From Actinomadura atramentaria DSM 43919 (lineage in GTDB: Bacteria; Actinomycetota; Actinomycetes; Streptosporangiales; Streptosporangiaceae), in NCBI RefSeq assembly GCF_000381885.1, contig NZ_KB907209.1, positions 594,478 to 658,477 of the forward strand: a DNA stretch of 64,000 bases, in the 5' to 3' direction. The position numbers were made by a program, and so were the translations under genes. Of the stretch, positions 23,607-32,238 are shown piece after piece; position 1 is the stretch's first letter; each line of letters opens with the position of its first letter. The notes beneath the pieces were generated by a model. It searched no databases, was not told where the DNA came from, and worked only from the letters and a program-made list of their open reading frames with translations.

Positions 23607-25223
23607 ATGACCGAGACCGCACTGCCCGTCGTGGGCTTCCACCCCTACCGGTGGGGCGACCCCGACCGCCCCGCCGCGCTGCCCGACGCGACGCGGCAGG
23701 CCCTCGCCGCGCTCGGCGCGACGCCGCCCGCCGCCGGGCCCGCCGAGATCGCCGACGTCCGGCCCGCGCCGTCCGCGCTGCCCGACGCCGTCCGCGCCGA
23801 ACTCGCCGCCGCGCTCGGCCCCGACCACGTCGACACCGGCGACGCGACCCGCGTCGCGCACACCGGCGGCTGGTCCCTGGCCGACGTGCTGCGCCTGCGC
23901 GCCGGGGACGCCTCCGCCGCGCCCGACGCCGTGCTGTACCCGGGCGGCCACGACGAGGTCGTCGCGGTCCTGCGGATCTGCTCGGCGCACCGCGTCGCCG
24001 TCCTGCCCTGGGCGGGCGGCACGTCCGTCGTCGGCGGACTCGCGCCCGACCGCACCGGGTTCACCGCGCTCGTCGCGCTCGACCTGCGGCGCCTCGACGC
24101 GCTGCTGCGCGTCGACCCGGTGTCGCGCACCGCCGAACTCCAGACCGGCCTGCGCGGCCCCCGCGCCGAGGAGCTGCTGCGCGGCCACGGATTCACCCTC
24201 GGGCACTTCCCGCAGTCCTACGAGGGCGCCAGCATCGGCGGATACGCCGCCGCGCGGTCCGCCGGGCAGTCCTCGGCCGGGTACGGGCGGTTCGACGACA
24301 TGGTCGTCGGCCTGGTGCTGGCCACGCCGCGCGGCACCGTCCGGCTCGGCAGCGCGCCCAAGTCGGCGGCCGGGCCCGACCTGCGGCAGCTCGTCCTCGG
24401 CTCGGAAGGGACGCTCGGGGTCATCACCTCCGTCACCGTCCGGGTGCGGCCCGTCCCCCGCGAACGCGTCTTCGAGGGATGGCGGTTCCCGTCGTTCGAG
24501 GCCGGCGCCGACGCGCTGCGCGCCCTCGCCCAGGACGGGCCGCTGCCCACCGTCCTGCGGCTGTCGGACGAGGCCGAGACCGCCGCGAACCTGCCCGACC
24601 CGGCGGGGGAGACCGGCGGGGTCGCCGCCGGCTGCCTGGCGGTCACCGGATACGAGGGCGAACCCGCCGAGGTCGCCGCGCGCCGCGCGGCCGCGTCGGC
24701 GGTCCTGCGCGGCCACGGCGGCGAACCGCTCGGCCCCGAACCGGGGGAGGCGTGGCGGCGCGGCCGGTTCCGCGGCCCGTACCTGCGCGACCCGGTGCTG
24801 GACGGCGGCGGCATCGCCGAGACGCTGGAGACCGTCACGTTCTGGTCGAACCTGCACCGGCTCCGCGCGGACGTCACCGCCGCCCTCACCGCCGCGCTCA
24901 CCGCGCAGGGCACCCCGCCCGCCGTGCTCTGCCACGTCTCCCACGTGTACGAGACCGGCGCGTCGCTGTACTTCACCGTCACCTGCGCCGCCGCCGACGA
25001 CCCGATCGCCCAGTGGCGCGCCGCGAAGGACGCCGCCGGCCGCGCCATCCGCGACGCGGGCGCCGCCATCACCCACCACCACGGCGTCGGCACCGACCAC
25101 CGCGAGCTGTACGCCGAGGAGGTCGGGCCGCTGGCGGTCGAGGCGCTCGCGGCCGTCAAGCGGGTGCTGGACCCCGAGGGCGTGCTCAATCCCGGCGTGC
25201 TCATCGCGGGCGGCGCGCCGTGA
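23607..25223 (+). CDS. Alkyl-dihydroxyacetonephosphate synthase-like FAD protein
   Basis: A 538-residue FAD-linked oxidase of the VAO/PCMH fold. The PP-binding segment is VLPWAGGTSVVGGL near 133-146. The second FAD segment (YEGASIGGYAAARSAGQSSA, then YGRFDDMVVGLVLATPRG) follows the AGPS pattern closely. The cap has CHVSHVYETGASLYFTV, aligning with the AGPS strand that holds the catalytic Tyr. The C-terminal ITHHHGVGTDHR matches the AGPS His cluster, and LDPEGVLNPG ends the protein. AGPS swaps the acyl chain of acyl-DHAP for a fatty alcohol, making ether lipids. The neighbours (DAG kinase, fatty alcohol oxidase, aldehyde dehydrogenase, glpD) support a role with these substrates; activity is inferred. 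Confidence 0.85.
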   Translation: MTETALPVVGFHPYRWGDPDRPAALPDATRQALAALGATPPAAGPAEIADVRPAPSALPDAVRAELAAALGPDHVDTGDATRVAHTGGWSLADVLRLRAGDASAAPDAVLYPGGHDEVVAVLRICSAHRVAVLPWAGGTSVVGGLAPDRTGFTALVALDLRRLDALLRVDPVSRTAELQTGLRGPRAEELLRGHGFTLGHFPQSYEGASIGGYAAARSAGQSSAGYGRFDDMVVGLVLATPRGTVRLGSAPKSAAGPDLRQLVLGSEGTLGVITSVTVRVRPVPRERVFEGWRFPSFEAGADALRALAQDGPLPTVLRLSDEAETAANLPDPAGETGGVAAGCLAVTGYEGEPAEVAARRAAASAVLRGHGGEPLGPEPGEAWRRGRFRGPYLRDPVLDGGGIAETLETVTFWSNLHRLRADVTAALTAALTAQGTPPAVLCHVSHVYETGASLYFTVTCAAADDPIAQWRAAKDAAGRAIRDAGAAITHHHGVGTDHRELYAEEVGPLAVEALAAVKRVLDPEGVLNPGVLIAGGAP

Positions 25224-26104
25224 CCGCGCGGTCGTTCACCGCGCTCGTCAACCCCATCTCCGGCGAGCGGGCCGCCCGCGCGATGTGGGAGCCCGTCGCC
25301 GAACTCCTCGCCGCCGCGGGCGCCACCGTCACCACCGAGACCACCGCGTCCTCCGCCGACGCCGTGGAACGCGCCACCGCCGCGGCGGACCGCGGCGACG
25401 TCGTCGTCGCCGTCGGCGGCGACGGCCTCGTCCGCGACGCCGCGGGCGGCGCGGTGCGCGGCGGCGGCACCCTCGCCGTCGTCCCCGCCGGACGCGGCAA
25501 CGACCTCGCCCGGCTCCTCGGCGTCCCCACCGCCGCGCCCGAACTCGCCCGGATGCTGCTGGAAGGCCCCGCCGACCCGATCGACGTGCTCGACGTCAAC
25601 GGCGTCATCGTCCCCGGCAACGCCTACTTCGGCGTCGAGTCCGCCGCCAACCGCGTCATCAACCGGCTGCGGTTCCTGCCCGCCCTGCTCGTCTACCGGA
25701 TCTCCGCGCCCATCGCGCTGCTGACGTGGCGGAACCCGACCGTCGCCCTGGACGCCGACGGCACGCGCCGCACCGTGCGCGCCACCAGCGTCGTCATCGC
25801 CAACTCCGGCTCCTACGGGCACGGGCTGCGGATCGTGCCGCCCGCCCGGCTCGACGACGGGCGCCTGGACGTCATGGTCGTCGAGGAGGGCATCCCCAAG
25901 CGCGAGATCGTCGCGTTCACCAACGAGGCCCGCGAGGGCCGCCACATCGAGCGGCCCCAGGTGCGGCTCTCCACCGCGACGACGCTGACCGTCAGCGCCG
26001 ACCGCCCGATCCCGCTGTGCGCCGACGGCGACGAGATCGGCACCCTCCCGGCGACCGTCCGGGTCCTCCCCGGCGCCCTCCCCCTCATCACCCCACGGAG
26101 GTAA
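25220..26104 (+). CDS. Diacylglycerol kinase family lipid kinase
   Basis: A 294-residue lipid kinase of the DAGK_cat fold. NPISG at the start of the domain, the nucleotide loop AVGGDGLVRD (GGDG at 66-69), and PAGRGNDLARLLG at about 91-103 are diagnostic. GDEIG near the C-terminus supplies the acidic catalytic region. It phosphorylates a diradylglycerol or related lipid. The GTG overlaps the AGPS-like gene's stop by 4 nt. In mycobacteria the equivalent gene next to the flavoprotein is Rv2252, reported as a diacylglycerol kinase. An alkyl- or alkyl-acylglycerol substrate is a reasonable inference here. Confidence 0.9.
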   Translation: MTARSFTALVNPISGERAARAMWEPVAELLAAAGATVTTETTASSADAVERATAAADRGDVVVAVGGDGLVRDAAGGAVRGGGTLAVVPAGRGNDLARLLGVPTAAPELARMLLEGPADPIDVLDVNGVIVPGNAYFGVESAANRVINRLRFLPALLVYRISAPIALLTWRNPTVALDADGTRRTVRATSVVIANSGSYGHGLRIVPPARLDDGRLDVMVVEEGIPKREIVAFTNEAREGRHIERPQVRLSTATTLTVSADRPIPLCADGDEIGTLPATVRVLPGALPLITPRR

Positions 26105-26105
26105 C

Positions 26106-28049
26106 ATGCCCGACTTCACCGAGACGCAGCTCGCGGTGCTGCGCGCCGTGGTCGACACCGCCGTGCCGCCGCTGGACCGCGCCGACGACCCGCACGGCTA
26201 CTGGGCGGCCTCCGGCACCTCGCTGGGCGCCGACACCGCGCTGCTGGACCACCTGGACACCCAGTCCGCCGAGGAGAACGCCGCGCTCGCCGGACTCCTC
26301 GACGGGCTCGCGTCCATCGGGTTCCAGCACCAGGGACGCGCCACCCGCGAGGGGATGCTCGCCACCTTCGGCGCGCTCGCCCCCGACGCCGCCGCAGGGA
26401 TCGCCGGGCTGCGCGCCCTCGCCTGCGTCTACGCGCACTCGGTGACCGGCGCGGACGGCCGCAACCCGCTGTGGGCGCAGTACGGGTATCCGGGGCCGCA
26501 GATCCGGCCGCCCGACGACGAGCCGTACATCACCCCGTACGCGCCCGCCGACGGCGAGACGCTGGCGGCCGACGTGGTGGTCGTCGGCTCCGGGGCGGGC
26601 GGCGGCACCGTCGCCGGCGTCCTGGCCGCCGCCGGGCGCCGCGTCGTCGTCCTGGAGGCCGGCGGCGCCACCAGCGAACGCGACTACGACCAGCTCGAGT
26701 ACGGCGCCAGCCGCACCATGCTGTACCGGCGCGGCGTCGCCTCCACCGCCGACGGGAACGCGGGCCTGCTCGCGGGGCGGACGCTCGGCGGCGGCACCAC
26801 CGTCAACTGGCACCACTGCCTGCGGCCCACCGACGCCGTCCGCCGCGAATGGGCCGCCGCCGGGATCACCGGCGCCGACACCGCCGAGTTCGACCGGCAC
26901 CTGGACGCCGTCGCCGCCCGCATCAACGCCACCGACGCGTGCAGCGACTACAACGGCCCGCACCGGCGGCTCGCCGAAGGGGCCGCGAAGCTCGGCTGGT
27001 CGGTGAAGACCGCGCTGCGCAACGTCGACCCCGCGACCTACGACCCGGTCGCGGCGGGCTACACGCAGTTCGGCGACCCGAGCGGCAGCAAGCGCGGCAC
27101 GCTCAACACCTATCTGCGGGACGCGTTCGACCACGGCGCGAAGATCCTCACCGACACCGAGGCGACCGAGATCCTCACCTCCGGCGGGCGCGCGAGCGGC
27201 GTCCGCGCCGTCCACCGCGACCCCGCGACGGGCGAGGAGCGGCGGATCACCGTCCACGCGCGCGACGTCGTCGTCGCGGGCGGCGCCCTGGAGACCCCCG
27301 CCCTGCTGCTGCGCTCGGGCCTCGGCGGGCCCGCCGTCGGACAGGGCTTCTTCCTGCACCCGTGCGCGGGCGTCTTCGCCGTCTACCCCGACCGGCAGGA
27401 CCCCTGGTGGGGCCCGCCGCAGGCCGCCGTCCTGGACGAGTTCCGCGACCTCGGCGACGGCTACGGCTTCATCATCGAGGGCTCCCACCTGTCGCCCGGC
27501 ATCATCGCCTTCCAGCTCGCGCGCGGCGACGGCGCCGAGCACAAGGAGGTCATGGCCGACCTCGGGCGGCTCGCCAACCTCGTCATGATCCTCCGCGAGC
27601 ACACCGGCGGGCACGTCGACACCGACGAGTCCGGCACCGCCCGCCACCACTACCCGTTCGACGACCCCCGCGACGTCGACACCTACCACCGGGGCGTCCG
27701 CGCCCTCGCCGAACTGCACCTGGCCGCCGGCGCCGAGTCGGTGTGGGTGTCGAACGCGCCCGTCCTGCGGCGCGGCGACGACCTGGACGCGTGGGCCGCG
27801 CGGCTCCGCGAGATCCCGATCGGACGCGGCGGGCTGCCCATCGGCACCGCCCACCAGATGGGCGGCGCGCGGATCGGCGCCGACCCCGCCGCCTCCGTCG
27901 CCGGACCGACCGGGGAGCTCCACGACACGCCCGGCGTGTGGATCGGCGACACCAGCGCGTTCCCCACCCCGTCCGGCGCGAACCCGATGCTGACCTGCAT
28001 GGCGCTCGCCCACCGCACCGCCGAGAACATCCTGGCCCGAGGGAAGTGA
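26106..28049 (+). CDS. GMC oxidoreductase, long-chain fatty alcohol oxidase type
   Basis: The 647-residue flavoprotein has an N-terminal helical extension (ETQLAVLRAVVDTAVPPLDR) typical of FAO-like long-chain alcohol oxidases, followed by the FAD motif VVVVGSGAGGGTVAG at about 156-170 and GRTLGGGTTVNWHHCLRP. The C-terminal catalytic region contains GTAHQMGGARIG (His near 581) and the FAD-binding SGANPMLTCMALAHRTAENI. It would oxidise a fatty alcohol to an aldehyde. It starts 1 nt after the kinase stop, with GGAGG 6 nt before the ATG, and is followed at once by an aldehyde dehydrogenase gene that fits as next step. Confidence 0.88.
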   Translation: MPDFTETQLAVLRAVVDTAVPPLDRADDPHGYWAASGTSLGADTALLDHLDTQSAEENAALAGLLDGLASIGFQHQGRATREGMLATFGALAPDAAAGIAGLRALACVYAHSVTGADGRNPLWAQYGYPGPQIRPPDDEPYITPYAPADGETLAADVVVVGSGAGGGTVAGVLAAAGRRVVVLEAGGATSERDYDQLEYGASRTMLYRRGVASTADGNAGLLAGRTLGGGTTVNWHHCLRPTDAVRREWAAAGITGADTAEFDRHLDAVAARINATDACSDYNGPHRRLAEGAAKLGWSVKTALRNVDPATYDPVAAGYTQFGDPSGSKRGTLNTYLRDAFDHGAKILTDTEATEILTSGGRASGVRAVHRDPATGEERRITVHARDVVVAGGALETPALLLRSGLGGPAVGQGFFLHPCAGVFAVYPDRQDPWWGPPQAAVLDEFRDLGDGYGFIIEGSHLSPGIIAFQLARGDGAEHKEVMADLGRLANLVMILREHTGGHVDTDESGTARHHYPFDDPRDVDTYHRGVRALAELHLAAGAESVWVSNAPVLRRGDDLDAWAARLREIPIGRGGLPIGTAHQMGGARIGADPAASVAGPTGELHDTPGVWIGDTSAFPTPSGANPMLTCMALAHRTAENILARGK

Positions 28050-28050
28050 C

Positions 28051-29484
28051 ATGACCGACCACACCCGCGACACCCTCTACATCGACGGAACGTGGGCCGT
28101 CCCGGCGGGCACCGCGACGCTCACGCTGACCAACCCCTACACCGAGCGGCCCATCGGGACCGTTCCCGCGGGCACCGCCGAGGACGTCGACCGCGCCGCG
28201 CGCGCCGCCGCCCGCGCCCTGCCCGGCTGGTCCGCGCTGCCGTGGACCGAGCGCGTCGCGTACTGCGCCCGCATCGCGGACGGGCTCAAGGCCCGCGTCG
28301 CGGAGATCGCCGCCGTCGCCACCGCCGAGATGGGCGCGCCCTACGTCTTCTCGGTGCTGGTGCAGGCCGGGTTCGGGGTCGCCGACTTCGCGTCCGTCGC
28401 CGACGTCGCGCCGCGCGTCGAGTGGCGCCGCGAGCAGGGCAACTCGGTGCTGACCCGGCGCGCCGCCGGGGTCGTCGGCGCGATCACCCCGTGGAACTAC
28501 CCGCTGCACCAGGTCACCGCCAAGACCGCGGCGGCGCTCGCCGCGGGCTGCACCGTCGTGCTCAAGCCCGCCGAACTCACCCCCGGCGTCGCGTACGTGC
28601 TCGCGGAGGTCATGGCCGACGCCGGGCTCCCGCCGGGCGTGTTCAACCTCGTCACCGGCACCGGGCCGGACGTCGGCGAGGCCATCGTCACCCACCCGCT
28701 GATGGACATGGTGTCGTTCACCGGCTCGACGCGCGCGGGCCGCCGCGTCGCCGAGCTCGCCGCCGCCGCGCCCAAGCGGACCGCCCTCGAACTCGGCGGC
28801 AAGTCCGCGAGCGTGCTGCTGGACGACCTCGCCGGGGACGCGTTCGCGGGCGCCGTCGCCGCCACCCTCACCGGCTGCCTGAACAACAGCGGGCAGACGT
28901 GCAGCGCCACCACCCGGCTCGTGCTGCCCCGCGCCCGCGTCGACGAGGCCGCCGAGATCCTGGCCGGGCTCGCCGCCGCGACCGTCCTCGGCGACCCCGC
29001 CGACCCCGCCACACAGCAGGGGCCGCTCGTCAGCGCCGCGCAGCGCGACCGGGTCCGCGGCCACATCACCGCCGCCCTCGCCGACGGGGCGCGGCTCGTC
29101 GCGGGCGGACCGGAGCAGCCCGCCGGGCTCCCCACCGGGTACTTCGTCAAGCCGACCGTGCTCGTCGCCGAGGCCGGGAGCCGGATCGAGCAGGAGGAGG
29201 TGTTCGGGCCGGTGCTGACCGTCGTCCCCTACGACGGCGGCGACGACGCGGCGCTGGCCGTCGCCGAGGGCACCCCCTACGGGCTCGCGGGAGCGGTCTG
29301 GGCCGCCGACGCCGACCGCGCCGCCGCGTTCGCCGGACGGATGCGGGCCGGGCAGATCAGCGTCAACGGCGGCGTCGTCAACCCGACCGCGCCGTTCGGC
29401 GGCTACGGGCAGAGCGGCTACGGCCGGGAGATGGGCGCGGACGGGATCGAGGAGTTCACGGCGGTGACGGCGGTGCAGTTCTGA
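28051..29484 (+). CDS. NAD(P)-dependent aldehyde dehydrogenase
   Basis: A 477-residue ALDH with all key residues: ITPWNYPLHQ, KPAELTP, FTGSTRAGR, general base Glu247 in LELGGKS, and catalytic Cys284 in NNSGQTCSA. VFGPVLTV is also present. It begins 1 nt after the alcohol oxidase stop and is the last gene of the operon, so its likely substrate is the long-chain aldehyde made by that oxidase. The chemistry is certain; the substrate is inferred from context. Confidence 0.94.
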   Translation: MTDHTRDTLYIDGTWAVPAGTATLTLTNPYTERPIGTVPAGTAEDVDRAARAAARALPGWSALPWTERVAYCARIADGLKARVAEIAAVATAEMGAPYVFSVLVQAGFGVADFASVADVAPRVEWRREQGNSVLTRRAAGVVGAITPWNYPLHQVTAKTAAALAAGCTVVLKPAELTPGVAYVLAEVMADAGLPPGVFNLVTGTGPDVGEAIVTHPLMDMVSFTGSTRAGRRVAELAAAAPKRTALELGGKSASVLLDDLAGDAFAGAVAATLTGCLNNSGQTCSATTRLVLPRARVDEAAEILAGLAAATVLGDPADPATQQGPLVSAAQRDRVRGHITAALADGARLVAGGPEQPAGLPTGYFVKPTVLVAEAGSRIEQEEVFGPVLTVVPYDGGDDAALAVAEGTPYGLAGAVWAADADRAAAFAGRMRAGQISVNGGVVNPTAPFGGYGQSGYGREMGADGIEEFTAVTAVQF

Positions 29485-29485
29485 C

Positions 29486-29519
29486 GCCGCCCGGAATCAC
29501 CGCTCGCCGGACGGGCGGC
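29486..29519. terminator. Weak hairpin between convergent genes
   Basis: GCCGCCCG (29486-29493) pairs with CGGGCGGC (29512-29519) over an 18-nt loop, just after the aldehyde dehydrogenase stop and overlapping the 3' end of the convergent membrane-protein gene. It is a modest terminator candidate. Confidence 0.35.
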
Positions 29520-30252
29520 CCGCGACGACGTCCTGGACCCGGTACGCGAAGCGCTGGACGGGGGCGCGGAGGCGGCGTTCGCGGGACCGGGCGCGCTTCA
29601 TCTTCGACGAGCCCTCCGGATAGCGGTGATGCGCCCACGGCGAGCCCGGCCGCGCCAGCCGCACCGCCCCGACCAGCGCGAACAGCGTCACGAAGACGCC
29701 GAGCAGCCCCGTCCACACCTTGCCCTTGAACAGCGTCACCACCGACAGCGCGAGGTTGAGCAGGAGCAGCACGATCACCTGCCACAGCGCCATGCCGGAC
29801 CCGGCGTCGTGGACGGCGGTGTCGATGCCGAGCGGATGCAGCCCGACGAGCATCAGCCCGCACAGCGCCGCCGCGATGAACACGACCTCCACCGAAAGGC
29901 GGCCCTGCTCGGACCAGTAGACGTCCCTGAGATCCAGGACGAGCGCGAACTCGTCCAGCACGAGCCCCGTCCCGACGCCGAACAGCGCCGCCGCCGCGCC
30001 CGCCCACGCCGACGTCGGATCGCGCACGGTGAACCCGCCGACGCCCCCGACGCACATGAACACCAGCCCGAACACCACGTGGTGGACGTGGTGCCCGCCG
30101 GGCGCTACGTTGCCCGGCCACCAGCGCGTCCCGCGCCGGATCATCCGGACGCTGAACCGGATGAACAGGAACGCCCCGATGAACGCGACGAAGAAGCAGA
30201 ACAGCCGGAGCCTGCCGGTGCCCACGATCTCCCGCGCGAACCACGTTCCCAT
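29497..30252 (-). CDS. Conserved integral membrane protein, function unknown
   Basis: A 251-residue protein with about six membrane helices (LRLFCFFVAFIGAFLFIRF, VFGLVFMCVGGVGGF, AWAGAAAALFGVGTGLVL, VEVVFIAAALCGLMLVGL, ALWQVIVLLLLNLALSV, LLGVFVTLFALVGAVRL). Two polar clusters are conserved-looking and could bind metal: GGHHVHHVV near residue 53 and LDEFALVLDLRDVYW near 100. The C-terminus is a basic cytoplasmic tail (KMKRARSRERRLRAP). I recall similar unnamed proteins in streptomycetes. It is convergent with the aldehyde dehydrogenase gene and divergent from the alcohol dehydrogenase gene. Confidence 0.8.
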   Translation of the reverse strand: MGTWFAREIVGTGRLRLFCFFVAFIGAFLFIRFSVRMIRRGTRWWPGNVAPGGHHVHHVVFGLVFMCVGGVGGFTVRDPTSAWAGAAAALFGVGTGLVLDEFALVLDLRDVYWSEQGRLSVEVVFIAAALCGLMLVGLHPLGIDTAVHDAGSGMALWQVIVLLLLNLALSVVTLFKGKVWTGLLGVFVTLFALVGAVRLARPGSPWAHHRYPEGSSKMKRARSRERRLRAPVQRFAYRVQDVVAGRPSGER

Positions 30253-30382
30253 GCCCGGGAGCGTGCCCGGCGGGGACGGCCGGACCGCCGAGGGTCAAGA
30301 AAGATCTCGCCGGACCAGCCCGTATCCGTCCACAGGGCTCGGAAGGGGTTGACGCGGACGCAACCGATGTGAGGGGGACGCG

Positions 30383-31423
30383 ATGAAGGCCGTTCAGTAC
30401 CGCGAGCTCGGCGGCTCGCCGGAGGTCGTGGACGTGCCCGAGCCCGAGCCGGGCCCCGGCCAGGTGCTGCTGAGAATCACCGCCGCCGGGGTCTGCCACT
30501 CCGACATCGCGGTGATGAACTTCTCCGCCGACGAGCTGACGTTCCCGCTGCCCCTCACGCTCGGCCACGAGGGCGCGGGCACGGTCGCGGCGCTCGGCGA
30601 CGGCGTGCGCGGCGTCGAGGTCGGCGACTCCGTCGCGGTGTACGGGCCGTGGGGCTGCGGCCGGTGCGCCAAGTGCGCGCAGGGCAAGGAGAACTACTGC
30701 CTGCGCGCCGCCGAGCTGGGGATCTTCCCGCCGGGCCTGGGCGCGCCCGGCGCCATCGCCGAGTACATGCTGGTGGACGACGCGCGGCACCTCGTCCCGC
30801 TGGACGGCCTGGACCCCGTCCGGACCGTCCCGCTGACCGACGCGGGCCTCACCCCGTACCACGCGATCAAGGAGGCGCTGCCCGTGCTGACGCCCGGCAG
30901 CACCGCCGTCGTGATCGGCACGGGCGGGCTCGGGCACGTCGCGATCCAGCTCCTGCGGGCGCTGACTCCGGCGCGCGTCGTCGCGCTGGACGTCACCGAG
31001 CGGAAGCTGGCGCTGGCCCGCGAGGTCGGCGCGCACGAGGCCGTCCTGTCCGACGACGCGGCCGTCGCGCGGGTGGGGGAGCTGACCGGCGGGATCGGCG
31101 CGCAGGGCGTGTTCGACTTCGTCGGCGCGCCGCCGACCGTGGCCATCGCGACCGCCGTCGCGTCGGTGGAGGCGGCCGTGGTGATCGTCGGCATCGGCGG
31201 CGGACGGGCCGACGTCGGCTTCGGCAGCGTCCCGTACGACATGTCGGCCCGCGCGCCCTACTGGGGGTCGCGCGGGGAGCTGTTCGAGGTGTTCGACCTG
31301 GCGCGGAGCGGGGCGGTGGACGTCCACGTCGAGCGGTACTCCATCGACGACGCGCCGCTGGCGTACCAGCGGCTCCACGACGGCGAGATCAACGGGCGCG
31401 CGGTCATCCTGCCGAACGGATGA
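30383..31423 (+). CDS. Zinc-dependent alcohol dehydrogenase
   Basis: A 346-residue zinc MDR enzyme. Catalytic zinc ligands are Cys38 (GVCHSD) and the GHE pair at 61-63. The structural zinc has its four cysteines at 92, 95, 98 and 106 (CGRCAKCAQGKENYC). The NAD fold motif is IGTGGLGHVA. It belongs with NAD-dependent secondary or aryl alcohol dehydrogenases of the AdhP/Rhodococcus type. GAGGGGG precedes the ATG. The 3' end overlaps that of the HAD pseudogene on the other strand by 20 bp. Confidence 0.93.
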   Translation: MKAVQYRELGGSPEVVDVPEPEPGPGQVLLRITAAGVCHSDIAVMNFSADELTFPLPLTLGHEGAGTVAALGDGVRGVEVGDSVAVYGPWGCGRCAKCAQGKENYCLRAAELGIFPPGLGAPGAIAEYMLVDDARHLVPLDGLDPVRTVPLTDAGLTPYHAIKEALPVLTPGSTAVVIGTGGLGHVAIQLLRALTPARVVALDVTERKLALAREVGAHEAVLSDDAAVARVGELTGGIGAQGVFDFVGAPPTVAIATAVASVEAAVVIVGIGGGRADVGFGSVPYDMSARAPYWGSRGELFEVFDLARSGAVDVHVERYSIDDAPLAYQRLHDGEINGRAVILPNG

Positions 31424-31830
31424 GGTCGGGCAGATCCGCGAGCGTCGTGATCCGGGGGACGCCGGCGTCGGGGCCCGCGCCGGAGCGGTCGAGCCAGACG
31501 CCGTGCAGGCCCGCCCGGAGCGCGCCGCGCGCGTCGGTGTCGAGCCGGTCCCCGACGTAGGCGACGCGCCGCGGCGGCAGGCCGAGCGCGGCGCACGCGG
31601 CGGCGAAGATCGAGTTCGGCGGCGAGCGCGGTGACGCGCAGGCGGCGCTGCCCGTCGTGGGTCAGCTCGCCCGCCAGATACCGGTCGTAGGCCAGCTCGG
31701 TCAGCTCCGCCCAGCGCCGTCCGACCGCGACCGGGTCGGCGGCGGGGAACATCGCGGCGACCGCCTCGGCGGCCGCGCCGTCGTGGTCGAGGAGCGTGCC
31801 GTCGAGGTCGAACAGGACGGCGTCGATCAC
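31404..31830 (-). pseudogene. HAD-superfamily hydrolase with internal deletion and frameshift
   Basis: The first 70 codons from the GTG at 31830 encode a normal HAD N-terminus: motif I VLFDLDGTLL and cap start up to about TALAAEL. Near 31615-31625 the frame that makes sense changes; the new frame reads PNSIFAAACAALGL, then YVGDRLDTDARGA (motif IV with its two Asp) and runs to a TGA at 31406-31404. The join corresponds to the position just after motif III. Motif II and the motif III Lys, roughly 80 residues (about 240 bp), are missing. The start overlaps the tautomerase stop (GTGA), so an operon position is kept. Either a true pseudogene or an assembly deletion. Confidence 0.8.
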
Positions 31831-32219
31831 GGTTCGAGGGCGACGGGATAGGTCAGGGCCAGCTCGTCGGCCGGGACGCCCCGGATGCCCCAGTTCACGC
31901 GCGGCGTCTCGACGATCGTCAGTTCGAGGTCGTCGGCGGACAGCCCGAGCGCCGGGACGAGCCGGTCGTACAGGGCGCGGATCAGCGCGCGCTTGCCCGC
32001 GTCGCCGCGGCCCTCGAAGCACAGGATCTCCAGGATCAGGTAGCGCTCGCCGCGCCCCGGGCAGATCCAGTCCTCGTCGTCCAGGAGCAGGAAACGGTGG
32101 AAACGCTTGTCCGGCGGCAGCCGCCACGCCTCGACCAGGCACTCCTGGACGAGGTCGGAGACCTCCCGCCGCCGCCCCGCCCACGCCGCGCGCCGCCCGT
32201 GGATCTTCACCTGTGCCAC
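31827..32219 (-). CDS. Tautomerase-superfamily protein without Pro-1
   Basis: The 130-residue protein matches the Tautomerase_2 group: start VKIHGRRAAW, then DKRFHRFLLLDDEDW, RYLILEILCFEGR and KRALIRALYDRL. Members usually carry the catalytic proline directly after the initiator Met. Here the GTG is followed by Ala-Gln, so the amino-terminal proline is absent. It may thus be inactive as a classical tautomerase or use other residues. The stop overlaps the HAD pseudogene's start by 4 nt, and the gene lies 19 bp downstream of marR on the same strand. Confidence 0.82.
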   Translation of the reverse strand: MAQVKIHGRRAAWAGRRREVSDLVQECLVEAWRLPPDKRFHRFLLLDDEDWICPGRGERYLILEILCFEGRGDAGKRALIRALYDRLVPALGLSADDLELTIVETPRVNWGIRGVPADELALTYPVALEP

Positions 32220-32238
32220 GGGCGTGATCCTAGGGCGG

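Noticed and set aside
31831..31845. GGTTCGAG-like string resembling a tRNA T-loop
   Set aside because: It is inside the tautomerase coding region and no cloverleaf can be drawn around it. No tRNA was found elsewhere in the window.
31258..32184. 308-residue single frame joining tautomerase shadow, HAD start and downstream sequence
   Set aside because: Only its middle part is the HAD N-terminus; upstream it is out of frame with the tautomerase gene and downstream it leaves the HAD frame, so it is not an intact fusion protein.
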